A DNA stretch of 17,083 bases from CALEUX01 sp037439945 (GTDB lineage Bacteria > Bacteroidota > Bacteroidia > Bacteroidales > Marinilabiliaceae): positions 1 to 17,083 of the forward strand of contig JBBIVA010000079.1 of NCBI GenBank assembly GCA_037439945.1. The letters run 5' to 3'. Made by a program: the position numbers and the translations under genes. Positions 1 to 5,478 of the stretch are shown here, piece after piece. Below the pieces are notes generated by a model. The model worked only from the letters and a program-made list of their open reading frames with translations. It made no database searches and had not been told where the DNA came from. Within the stretch, counting starts at the first letter, position 1. The number at the start of each line of letters is the position of its first letter.

Positions 1-4
1 AAAA

Positions 5-54
5 CTCTATGCTTTAAATTTTATTACAAAATTATTACATCGAACTCACGTTAA
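5..54. repeat. Left copy of 50-bp inverted repeat shared by both window ends
   Basis: Bases 5-54 are the exact reverse complement of 17034-17083 (50 of 50 by eye), and similarity stops abruptly at the inner edge, after TTAA. Repeats of about k-mer length at both ends of an assembled piece normally mark the border of a multicopy element, so the likeliest reading is that an insertion sequence lies outside the window on each side, in opposite orientation. The inner border reads TTAACGTGAGTTCGATG going outward. The stop codon of the transposase-like remnant (51-53) falls inside it. No target-site duplication can be tested because the elements themselves are not in the window. Confidence 0.85.
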
Positions 55-312
55 TGACTAATCCGGGTTAAATAAAGCGTATTAAAACCAAATATAGCTA
101 TTGTTTGTTTTAGTTCTTTTATTGCTCCATGTTCCCTGAATTTTCTTAATTCCTATGCTATTTTTGCAGGTTTAGGACCTCCATTAATTTTACCTCGTAA
201 ATCTTTGTTTGTAAACCCTGAAACCAAGTTTGGATCACTCAACAATACTCCGTACAATTACAATTGTTTTTCTTTTCGTAAGTCAGGTACTGAAATACGC
301 ACTCCTTTTTTT
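51..312 (-). pseudogene. Degenerate C-terminus of a transposase-like protein
   Basis: Reading the minus strand in the frame ending at TAA 53-51 gives a recognisable but broken C-terminal segment. It contains LLSDPNLVSGFTNKDLRGK, then a TAG stop where a Tyr would be expected, then ELRKFREHGAIKEL. The pattern GF-TN-KDLR followed by an (A)YxLRxxRxHG(A/L)I helix recalls the winged-helix-like tail of proteins that I associate with insertion sequences. That association is from memory and is not certain. A further in-frame TAA lies upstream (about 252), so at least two nonsense changes are present. The segment butts directly against the truncated ABC ATPase at about 310-330, and the likely history is insertion or recombination followed by decay. 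The upstream limit is approximate. No catalytic part of a transposase is visible. Confidence 0.5.
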
Positions 313-678
313 GTTAATACTGATTGCTGTTACTTTTTTTCTTGCTTCTGTTTTATCCATACCCCTGATTGAGGCAAGATAGACCAATGATTTCAGAATG
401 GGAATATTAAAATAAAGCCCTCTTTCCTCAGGAAGATATACAATCTGGCCGGCTTGAGGTAAATAGTTGGAACTCCCCTCCAGATTCCACTCAATCTTAT
501 CATTATCCGCTTTAATAATGTCAAGCAAAATTCTTAATGTTGTTGTTTTACCTGCTCCATTAGGGCCAAGAAAAGTAAAAATATCCCCTTGTTATACCGA
601 AAATGAGATATTGCTAATTGCTTTAACGTTTGAGAAACTTTTGCTTATTGTTTCTACTTCCAGAACTTTGTTTTGCAT
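283..678 (-). pseudogene. ABC transporter ATP-binding protein, NatA/ABC-2 type, nonsense-mutated and truncated
   Basis: The minus-strand frame from ATG 678 reads MQNKVLEVETISKSFSNVKA, the usual N-terminus of an ABC ATPase. A TAA stop follows at codon 29 (592-594), and then in the same frame the Walker A motif GPNGAGKTT and the YLPEERGLY signature, which in NatA/EcsA-type exporters occupies the Q-loop. Homology fades after GMDKTEARKKV (about 330), and the frame closes at 283. The ABC signature (LSGGQ), Walker B and H-loop are all missing, so the gene cannot make a working ATPase. An intact protein would be about 300 residues and would energise an ABC-2 membrane permease, which is not present here. 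The start lies two bases after the stop of the upstream methyltransferase, indicating a former operon. The downstream part is replaced by transposase-like sequence. Confidence 0.85.
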
Positions 679-680
679 TT

Positions 681-1457
681 TTATTCTTTCCTTTTTACAA
701 CCATTGTTGAACATGTAATAACGTTTTTTAGATTTTCATATTCTTTTTTCTGTTGGTTGCTATAATTAATAAAGATTTCAGCTTTGTCGGGGTGTTTAAC
801 GCTCAATTCCTTACATCGCTTTAATAAATTTTTGTATTCTTTATCGTAATTCACTATAACAGTATCGTTTTCATTTGAAACAACTTCATCGGCTAATTGC
901 ATACCGGCACCTGCAATCTGACTTTTCAGCTCGCTTTTACTAAAAACATGTTCATGTTTAAAACTACTTTCGTCTTCAATGTACCCATCGTCAATTATTA
1001 TTATTCCACCCTTTTTCAAGTTGTTGTTTAAAATTGTAAGAGTGTTGAGGTAATTGCCAAACACTTGACCAATAGAACCTAATATTATTACATCATATTT
1101 CCCGAGGGTTTTGACCTTTTCCCGAATATCCCCAACTTCAAATTTACACAAACCGCTAACTGAAAATTCATCTGCTTTTGAAATTGAAAAAGAAATGAAT
1201 TCAGGTATTGCATCAATTCCATGGCATTCACAATTCATTTGCCTGGCAATACTAATAGAAACAAGGCCTTTCCCACATCCCAAGTCTAAGACTTTTAGGT
1301 TGTTGATATTTGGCAAGTGTTTTCTAATAAGTTTTATTATTACATTGGGGTCTGAGCCAATTCCCCAAAAGTCTTGTAGGATGTATGGCAGGTAAGGCAA
1401 AATCTCTTTGTCTGTACAATCCATTGCGGTTAAAACGCTCTCTTCAATTGTTTTCAT
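681..1457 (-). CDS. Class I SAM-dependent methyltransferase, substrate unknown
   Basis: This 258-residue protein has a Rossmann-type methyltransferase core. Motif I is VLDLGCGKG (residues 56-64), the acidic ribose-binding residue is in GIDA (about 80-83), motif II-like GDIRE is at 109-113, and the strand-4 motif YDVIILGSIG follows at 121-130. The C-terminal 60 residues are lysine- and glutamate-rich and predicted helical. It should transfer a methyl group from S-adenosylmethionine in the cytosol; nothing in the sequence fixes the acceptor, although small molecules are common in this broad group. The ATG at 1457 has no clear ribosome binding site. The stop is two bases before the start of the ABC ATPase pseudogene, so the two were probably co-transcribed and perhaps served one pathway, such as modification and export of a metabolite or resistance to it. 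With the ATPase broken, the present role is doubtful. Confidence 0.85.
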   Translation of the reverse strand: MKTIEESVLTAMDCTDKEILPYLPYILQDFWGIGSDPNVIIKLIRKHLPNINNLKVLDLGCGKGLVSISIARQMNCECHGIDAIPEFISFSISKADEFSVSGLCKFEVGDIREKVKTLGKYDVIILGSIGQVFGNYLNTLTILNNNLKKGGIIIIDDGYIEDESSFKHEHVFSKSELKSQIAGAGMQLADEVVSNENDTVIVNYDKEYKNLLKRCKELSVKHPDKAEIFINYSNQQKKEYENLKNVITCSTMVVKRKE

Positions 1458-1489
1458 GATAACGAAACTATTTTTAAACGGAATTATGG

Positions 1490-1543
1490 AACACCCATTT
1501 GATAGTTATCGGTGTGTGGGTCAACGTCTTTATCATGGGTGTT
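1490..1543. other. Long-stem hairpin between the two methyltransferase genes
   Basis: AACACCCAT (1490-1498) pairs with ATGGGTGTT (1535-1543), and GATA (1501-1504) pairs with TATC (1531-1534). That gives a 13-bp stem with a two-base bulge (1499-1500) around a 26-base loop. It sits 8 bases downstream of the stop of the 1551-2318 gene and upstream of the next gene in the same direction. It could end or attenuate transcription, but on the minus strand it is not followed by a run of T, so a classical intrinsic terminator is not supported. It could also stabilise a processed mRNA end. Confidence 0.5.
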
Positions 1544-1550
1544 TCATTTT

Positions 1551-2318
1551 CTACCTTTCTGCAATAACTAACATTTCAAAGTCTTCTGTTTTCAATCTAT
1601 CCTCACGGGAAAAAGCCCCAAGCGTAGCCCCAAAAATTTCAATTTTTGTGAACCCAAGAGTTTTCAATAGCCAGGTTATCTCACTTGGTACGTAGTATCT
1701 TTCGTTACATTCAAGCTCTTTTTCCACCCCGAGGTCATCCTCAACTTTTGTAATGTTATAATCTCTGAATGTCAACAAATCGAAATTCGTGCTGTGGTAG
1801 GTTGCGTTACCCTCAACAACACCCTCTGCGTGGAAATCGTTAATTGAGTGAAACAAAGGGAATAACCCGTTCAATGTTGTGAATATAAATTTTGCCTTCT
1901 CTTTTAACGATTGAGAAACATTTTTAAGAATCGCGAAATTCATTTCATCCGTTTCCATTAAGGGAAAACCTCCTTCGCATATCATTATTGCAACATCAAA
2001 TTGTTTATCAAAGGGTAGATTACGGGCATCGTGTTTTAAGAAATCTATCTTCACACCGTTTTGTTTCGCCTTTTCTCTTGCTTTTGCCAGTAGGGATTCG
2101 GACAAATCAATTCCGGTAATTGTATAACCTCTCTTTGCCAATTCAATGGAATGGCGGCCTGTTCCACATCCTATATCAATAATTTTCAACGATTTATTGT
2201 GATTAATTTCATTCTCAATAAAATCACATTCGCCTGTTGTTCCCTGTGCAAAGGGTTCATTGTCGTATTTCTCACCGTAATTTTCAAATAATGTTTCGTA
2301 CCATTGTTTTTTATTCAT
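1551..2318 (-). CDS. Class I SAM-dependent methyltransferase, UbiE/Methyltransf_11-like, substrate unknown
   Basis: This 255-residue protein starts MNKKQWYETLFENYGEKYD. Motif I is IIDIGCGTGRH (residues 46-56), motif post-I GIDLS is at 69-73, and the adenine-contact stretch HDARNLPF is at 96-103. The rest follows the seven-strand methyltransferase plan, with DVAIM at about 108-112 and a C-terminal TLGFTKIEIFGA strand. The reading frame stays open for eight codons upstream to 2342. I choose the ATG at 2318 because a purine-rich AAGGGAAAAG lies just ahead of it and because the family usually begins just before the WY..LF helix. The acceptor is unknown. It shares only the general fold with the neighbouring methyltransferase at 681-1457, so the two are not a recent duplication. 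Both precede the broken ABC ATPase in the same orientation. Confidence 0.87.
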   Translation of the reverse strand: MNKKQWYETLFENYGEKYDNEPFAQGTTGECDFIENEINHNKSLKIIDIGCGTGRHSIELAKRGYTITGIDLSESLLAKAREKAKQNGVKIDFLKHDARNLPFDKQFDVAIMICEGGFPLMETDEMNFAILKNVSQSLKEKAKFIFTTLNGLFPLFHSINDFHAEGVVEGNATYHSTNFDLLTFRDYNITKVEDDLGVEKELECNERYYVPSEITWLLKTLGFTKIEIFGATLGAFSREDRLKTEDFEMLVIAER

Positions 2319-2320
2319 TT

Positions 2321-2330
2321 CTTTTCCCTT
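2321..2330 (-). promoter_or_regulatory. Ribosome binding site deciding the methyltransferase start
   Basis: On the minus strand AAGGGAAAAG precedes the ATG at 2318 by two bases, with the GGGA core about eight bases away. This purine tract supports the start at 2318 over the in-frame ATG at 2342. It is one of the few recognisable Shine-Dalgarno-like sites in the window. Confidence 0.5.
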
Positions 2331-2356
2331 AATGTTATTCACTCAGTTGAACTAAA

Positions 2357-2381
2357 ACCCGCAAGCGGGATAGCAGCGGGT
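2357..2381. repeat. Compact GC-rich element with two mutually exclusive hairpins
   Basis: In an AT-rich gap, CCCGC (2358-2362) can pair with the immediately following GCGGG (2365-2369), or ACCCGC (2357-2362) can pair with GCGGGT (2376-2381). On the minus strand the element is followed by TTTTAGTT and lies about 40-60 bases upstream of the methyltransferase start, in its likely leader. It could be a weak terminator or attenuator, or a small extragenic palindromic repeat. The two alternatives share the same CCCGC arm and cannot form together. Confidence 0.45.
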
Positions 2382-2430
2382 AAAATTAAAATAATCAACG
2401 TATAATACTGTGATTTATTTACCTAAAAAT

Positions 2431-2734
2431 AACGGTAGTATGAAAAAAAAAAGAATCAGCCCTACCGTTGTAGAGCGTGCCATTGCTGCAGTGCCCGATT
2501 TTTAGCTGGTTTTAACCCAAACTTGTCTTTAGCCATTTTTCTAATGACCGTCATTAGAAATTAATAGTCTTAGGTTATTGATTACATGCCTTCTATTTTG
2601 ACAAATCGCTAAAGAAAAACTAAAAATTTGTAATCAGAAATGCTTAAAATTAAGTTTTTCTAAAGCAGCCTGTACCGACTATTCGGTAGGGTTAAGCCCG
2701 GCTAGGTAATTAGTTCATTGCATTCCTAATTACC
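2431..2734. other. Gene-free intergenic stretch rich in inverted repeats
   Basis: The 400-base gap 2343-2742 holds no convincing coding region. Perfect inverted pairs visible in it are AACGGTAG/CTACCGTT (2431-2438 and 2462-2469), CCCTACCG/CGGTAGGG (2460-2467 and 2684-2691), TTTCTAATG/CATTAGAAA with a 5-base loop (2538-2546 and 2552-2560), AGAAAAACT/AGTTTTTCT (2613-2621 and 2653-2661), and GGTAATTAG/CTAATTACC with a 12-base loop (2705-2713 and 2726-2734). The last lies 8 bases past the stop of the hemolysin III gene and may act as its 3' end, although no T-run follows. The outer CCCTACCG pair encloses 232 bp and could be the termini of a decayed MITE-like element or the closing stem of a structured RNA. 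Confidence 0.4.
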
Positions 2735-2742
2735 AATCAGGG

Positions 2743-3387
2743 TTAAATAGTGTATAGGTAAATAGTTAAAAAATGGCACATCCAGGCGGCAAGTACAAAA
2801 AAGTGGAAGATGGCATGATTGTAATGAACCTTTTTTACCTGGTATAAAACTGCCCCGGTTGTATATAATACGCCACCGGCTGCAAGCCACATTAATCCTC
2901 CAAATTGAAGGTTGTTCACAAGTGGTTTTATTGCAATAACAACAATCCACCCCATTGCAATATAGCTAATGGTTGATACCAGTTTAAACCTTCCGGTAAA
3001 AAAAAGTTTCATAATAATTCCGGCTATGGCAATCCCCCAAACAACTCCAAAAATTGACCATCCCCATGCACCGTTTAAGGTTAAAAGCGAAAACGGTGTA
3101 TAAGTTCCTGCAATTGAAAGGTAAATAGATGCATGGTCGAAAATATTCAGTTTCCTTCTTAAATCCGGTTTTTTGGAACTATGGTATAATGTAGAAGCTA
3201 AAAAAACAGCAACCTGGCTTACCCCATAAATAGAGTATGCAACCAGATGCCAAATGCTGCCATGTTTTAATGCGCTTATAAGTAGGGCTATTAATGCAAA
3301 AATGCTTAGTATAAAGCCTAAGCCATGGCTGCGAATATTTAGCTTCTCCTCACTATTACTGTATGTTTTTATTTGGGCGGTACTCAA
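2743..3387 (-). CDS. Hemolysin III / PAQR-family integral membrane protein (YqfA-like)
   Basis: This 214-residue protein has seven predicted hydrophobic segments and the family's conserved residues: SEEKLNIRSHG at the N-terminus (N17, H21), S65 with H69 in STLYH, D84 ahead of IY..IAGTYTPF (88-99), and H191 with H195 in HAIFHFFV near the C-terminus. In eukaryotic adiponectin receptors and bacterial relatives the His/Asp/Ser set binds a metal and supports a hydrolase-type activity in the inner membrane; the bacterial role is poorly known, and 'hemolysin' is historical. The length is normal. The start is a TTG at 3387, because no ATG occurs before transmembrane segment 5. A TAnnTTFG-like minus-strand -7 element (TACCTTTG) lies only 15-22 bases upstream, implying a very short leader. 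Genes on both sides on this strand are unrelated. Confidence 0.9.
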   Translation of the reverse strand: MSTAQIKTYSNSEEKLNIRSHGLGFILSIFALIALLISALKHGSIWHLVAYSIYGVSQVAVFLASTLYHSSKKPDLRRKLNIFDHASIYLSIAGTYTPFSLLTLNGAWGWSIFGVVWGIAIAGIIMKLFFTGRFKLVSTISYIAMGWIVVIAIKPLVNNLQFGGLMWLAAGGVLYTTGAVLYQVKKVHYNHAIFHFFVLAAWMCHFLTIYLYTI

Positions 3388-3401
3388 GATGTTTTTTTTT
3401 G

Positions 3402-3409
3402 CAAAGGTA
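3402..3409 (-). promoter_or_regulatory. Candidate Bacteroidota -7 element for the hemolysin III gene
   Basis: The minus strand reads TACCTTTG, matching TAnnTTTG. I see no good TTTG at the usual 19-21 base spacing upstream, so only half of the promoter is supported. Transcription would begin about 8 bases before the TTG start at 3387. Confidence 0.35.
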
Positions 3410-3444
3410 TAAGTTTAGATTAAAGGTTGATATTAAGCCCCGGT

Positions 3445-3993
3445 TTATTTTCCGGTTAATTCTCTCAATATCCGGGTTGCATCATTAATGTCTGAAGTTA
3501 TTGCATTTGCTGAAACCGTTGCACCTGATATGGCATCCACGTTTTTTCCAACCTGTTTGTTTTCGCCATCACCCTTAAATCCGTTAAATTGTCGCAGCCA
3601 TCCCTGCGATGCTATTTGCTGACCATGCGAAGCAGCATAGTTTATAACTCTTACTGATTTTATTTCACCGTTTTGATTAAAAACAATAATATAATCAAAA
3701 AATTCACTGCCAGATTTGTCAGGTATTGAGCATGTGGAAGCACGGCAGCTATATACCCTGTTTAAATAAACAGATCCATGTGGTGTACCATTTAGTCCTA
3801 AAACAGTTGCAAAATTATTTATATATGTTTTAGGGGCCGGTTTTGTTGTTTTTAATTCTGTAACTGAATATTGTTCAATTTCAAACGCCTTTTTTATTTC
3901 CTTAATAACAGTACGGTGGCTAAAATCGGGGATAGGCTGGCTTGTACCAATATGTGGTAAAAGCAATGTTACGAGTAAAAAAATGTACCTCAT
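3445..3993 (-). CDS. Secreted FMN-binding-domain protein (FMN_bind, RnfG/NqrC type)
   Basis: I start this 182-residue protein at the ATG at 3993, which gives a classical signal peptide (MRYIFLLVTLLLPHIGTS). The open frame continues upstream to a GTG at 4035 but would place unlikely residues before the signal sequence. The C-terminus carries DAISGATVS (D153-S161), the FMN_bind signature in which the last Thr of SGAT (T159) receives covalent FMN from an ApbE-type flavin transferase. Two cysteines five apart (C83 and C88) occur just before the domain. The protein should be exported and act as a small flavin-carrying electron-transfer module in the periplasm or at the membrane. It lies downstream of the porin-like gene on the same strand (122 bases from this start) and is probably co-transcribed, suggesting a joint envelope role. 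The redox partner is not in the window, nor is apbE. Confidence 0.82.
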   Translation of the reverse strand: MRYIFLLVTLLLPHIGTSQPIPDFSHRTVIKEIKKAFEIEQYSVTELKTTKPAPKTYINNFATVLGLNGTPHGSVYLNRVYSCRASTCSIPDKSGSEFFDYIIVFNQNGEIKSVRVINYAASHGQQIASQGWLRQFNGFKGDGENKQVGKNVDAISGATVSANAITSDINDATRILRELTGK

Positions 3994-4115
3994 ATTTTTT
4001 TTGTAAACAATTAAAATAAACAAAGGATAAACCACCCGGCAAAAGGAGATTTATCCATTGTTTTGAACTAAACTGTTAAAGAAAAACGGACAAATATTAT
4101 TTGCCACCAAATAAA

Positions 4116-5309
4116 TTAAAACATAATTGCAACGCCTGCATTAAAAGCTTTGGCAGTATTGCCTGCCTTTGATTTAACCCATTCTATATCGGCTTTTAGT
4201 ACAGCTCCCTGGGCCAGTTGCCATCCCAATCCTGCCACAATGGCTTTTTTATCAAAATCTTTGTTTGCATTTATGTTTGCGGCAACAGAGTGATGCGTGT
4301 TGTATTTTTCAAACCTGATAAAAGGTGTTAATTCATATGATGTTGACGGGAAATGTTTTAGGATATTATAAGCCCCTTCTATATAATAACCCATCATAGC
4401 ACTTCCAAGGTTGTTTGGGGTGCCGTTAGTAGATGTGAAAATGTTGTAGGCATCTGAATTTTTTAACGTTGTGTAATAGTATTGGCCCCTCAACTGTAAT
4501 GCGCCTGTGGTATAACGGGCATCAATCCCTATCATGCTGATACCAACCACCGATGAATCTGCCCTTGCCAGGGCTGCGTTATCATCTTTACGTATTCCGT
4601 TGTAGATTTTTGATTGTGTATCACCAAAATAACCCGATAAACCTATGTTTAAGCCATTAACTCCATAATATTCAATTCTGGCCGCTAAGTTTGGCGAACT
4701 CATATAAGATTCTGCTCCCTTCTGGCGCCCGCTTCTTAACCCATTGCTTCCTTTTAACAAACCTACAGATGAATAGCTGCTGAAACCATTTACAACATAT
4801 ATCTGGTATTTTAATGATGCCGGCAGAATTGTTCCTGTAAATCCAGCCCCCAGTTCACGCCATGTGGTTGGCGCAATAACGTTATCTGTAAAAGGACGTT
4901 CAACGCCATGGTAGGTTGGGGGTTCGTGGTATTCGTTAATAATTCCCATTGGTATTAACAACAAACCTCCCCTGAAATTTAACCATGGTAAAAAGCGGTG
5001 TTGAACAAAAGCCTGTTCAACATAAAGTTCAATTGCATGTTCATATTCAATTTCGGTTATAAATTGGGTTCGGTTGCTAAACTGGTAACCAAACAGCATA
5101 ACCAAACGGTGAACATCCAAAACCCCGTTACGCCGTACGTTTGAGTCAAATGGTTGGTTATAATCAATTTGCGCATAACCGCCTATCGATAGTTTACTGT
5201 TACTGTTTAACAGTTTATCGGCCGAATTTTGATACACTGCTTCAGTATCCTGGGCTATTATCTCCATTGTTATTAAGCCTGCCACTATCAAAAACAAATA
5301 TTTCTTCAT
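4116..5309 (-). CDS. Outer-membrane porin-like beta-barrel protein
   Basis: This 397-residue protein has a signal peptide (MKKYLFLIVAGLITMEIIAQ). It continues with alternating hydrophobic/polar strands typical of a barrel: SIGGYAQIDYNQPF near residues 41-54, TQFITEIEYEHAIELYVEQAFVQHRF, LAARIEYYGVNGLNIGLSGYFGD, and LELRGQYYYT-like repeats. It ends in an aromatic residue (AGVAIMF), as outer-membrane barrels do for assembly by Bam. Overall it resembles the phosphate-selective porin O/P superfamily as found in Bacteroidota, but substrate specificity cannot be read from the sequence and 'phosphate' should not be assumed. The ATG at 5309 follows a good minus-strand promoter (5341-5371) with a leader of about 25 bases. 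The FMN-binding gene follows in the same direction. It is divergent from dinB. Confidence 0.82.
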   Translation of the reverse strand: MKKYLFLIVAGLITMEIIAQDTEAVYQNSADKLLNSNSKLSIGGYAQIDYNQPFDSNVRRNGVLDVHRLVMLFGYQFSNRTQFITEIEYEHAIELYVEQAFVQHRFLPWLNFRGGLLLIPMGIINEYHEPPTYHGVERPFTDNVIAPTTWRELGAGFTGTILPASLKYQIYVVNGFSSYSSVGLLKGSNGLRSGRQKGAESYMSSPNLAARIEYYGVNGLNIGLSGYFGDTQSKIYNGIRKDDNAALARADSSVVGISMIGIDARYTTGALQLRGQYYYTTLKNSDAYNIFTSTNGTPNNLGSAMMGYYIEGAYNILKHFPSTSYELTPFIRFEKYNTHHSVAANINANKDFDKKAIVAGLGWQLAQGAVLKADIEWVKSKAGNTAKAFNAGVAIMF

Positions 5310-5340
5310 TTAATATTATTTATATTGATTTTAGATTGCG

Positions 5341-5371
5341 CAAAAGTAAATCATGTAAACAAATACCCAAA
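5341..5371 (-). promoter_or_regulatory. Bacteroidota-type promoter of the porin gene
   Basis: On the minus strand TTTG (5371-5368), 19 bases, then TACTTTTG (5348-5341) match the Bacteroidota consensus TTTG-N19-TAnnTTTG at both elements and in spacing. Transcription should start near 5335, giving about 25 bases of leader before the ATG at 5309. This is the best promoter I can see in the window. Confidence 0.72.
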
Positions 5372-5390
5372 TCCCTAAAAGTTGGGATTT
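5369..5390. promoter_or_regulatory. Inverted repeat overlapping the porin -33 element
   Basis: AAATCCC (5369-5375) and GGGATTT (5384-5390) form a 7-bp stem with an 8-base loop, followed on the plus strand by a run of T. No plus-strand transcript needs terminating here, and the left arm overlaps the TTTG of the minus-strand promoter, so an operator for a dimeric regulator is as plausible as a terminator. Confidence 0.4.
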
Positions 5391-5460
5391 TTTAGTTTTT
5401 AAGAATTTTTTTTAAAATTGCTCATATTACAATAAATGATTATATTGAAATCTGAATAAA

Positions 5461-5475
5461 GATTATATAATAATC
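5461..5475. promoter_or_regulatory. Palindrome just upstream of dinB, candidate operator
   Basis: GATTAT-ATA-ATAATC is a perfect 6+3+6 palindrome ending three bases before the dinB ATG. The left half, GATTATAT, recurs at 5439-5446, 22 bases (about two helical turns) upstream. This position would let a repressor block transcription or translation initiation. The sequence is not the Escherichia coli LexA box, and the window encodes no LexA or S24-type regulator. Confidence 0.4.
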
Positions 5476-5478
5476 AAA

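Noticed and set aside
467..718. Plus-strand open frame of 83 codons over the ABC ATPase pseudogene
   Set aside because: It is antisense to sequence with clear ABC ATPase motifs on the minus strand and has no recognisable features of its own.
1458..1550. Integron attC site between the methyltransferase genes
   Set aside because: A stem is present, but I could not find the RYYYAAC and GTTRRRY core boxes in the required places, and no integrase is present.
4116..5309. Specific phosphate porin (OprP/OprO)
   Set aside because: The barrel resembles that superfamily, but no specificity residues can be identified and there are no phosphate genes nearby.
5369..5390. Intrinsic terminator on the plus strand
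   Set aside because: The hairpin plus T-run looks right, but no plus-strand gene lies upstream to terminate and it overlaps a minus-strand promoter, so I listed it as a possible operator.
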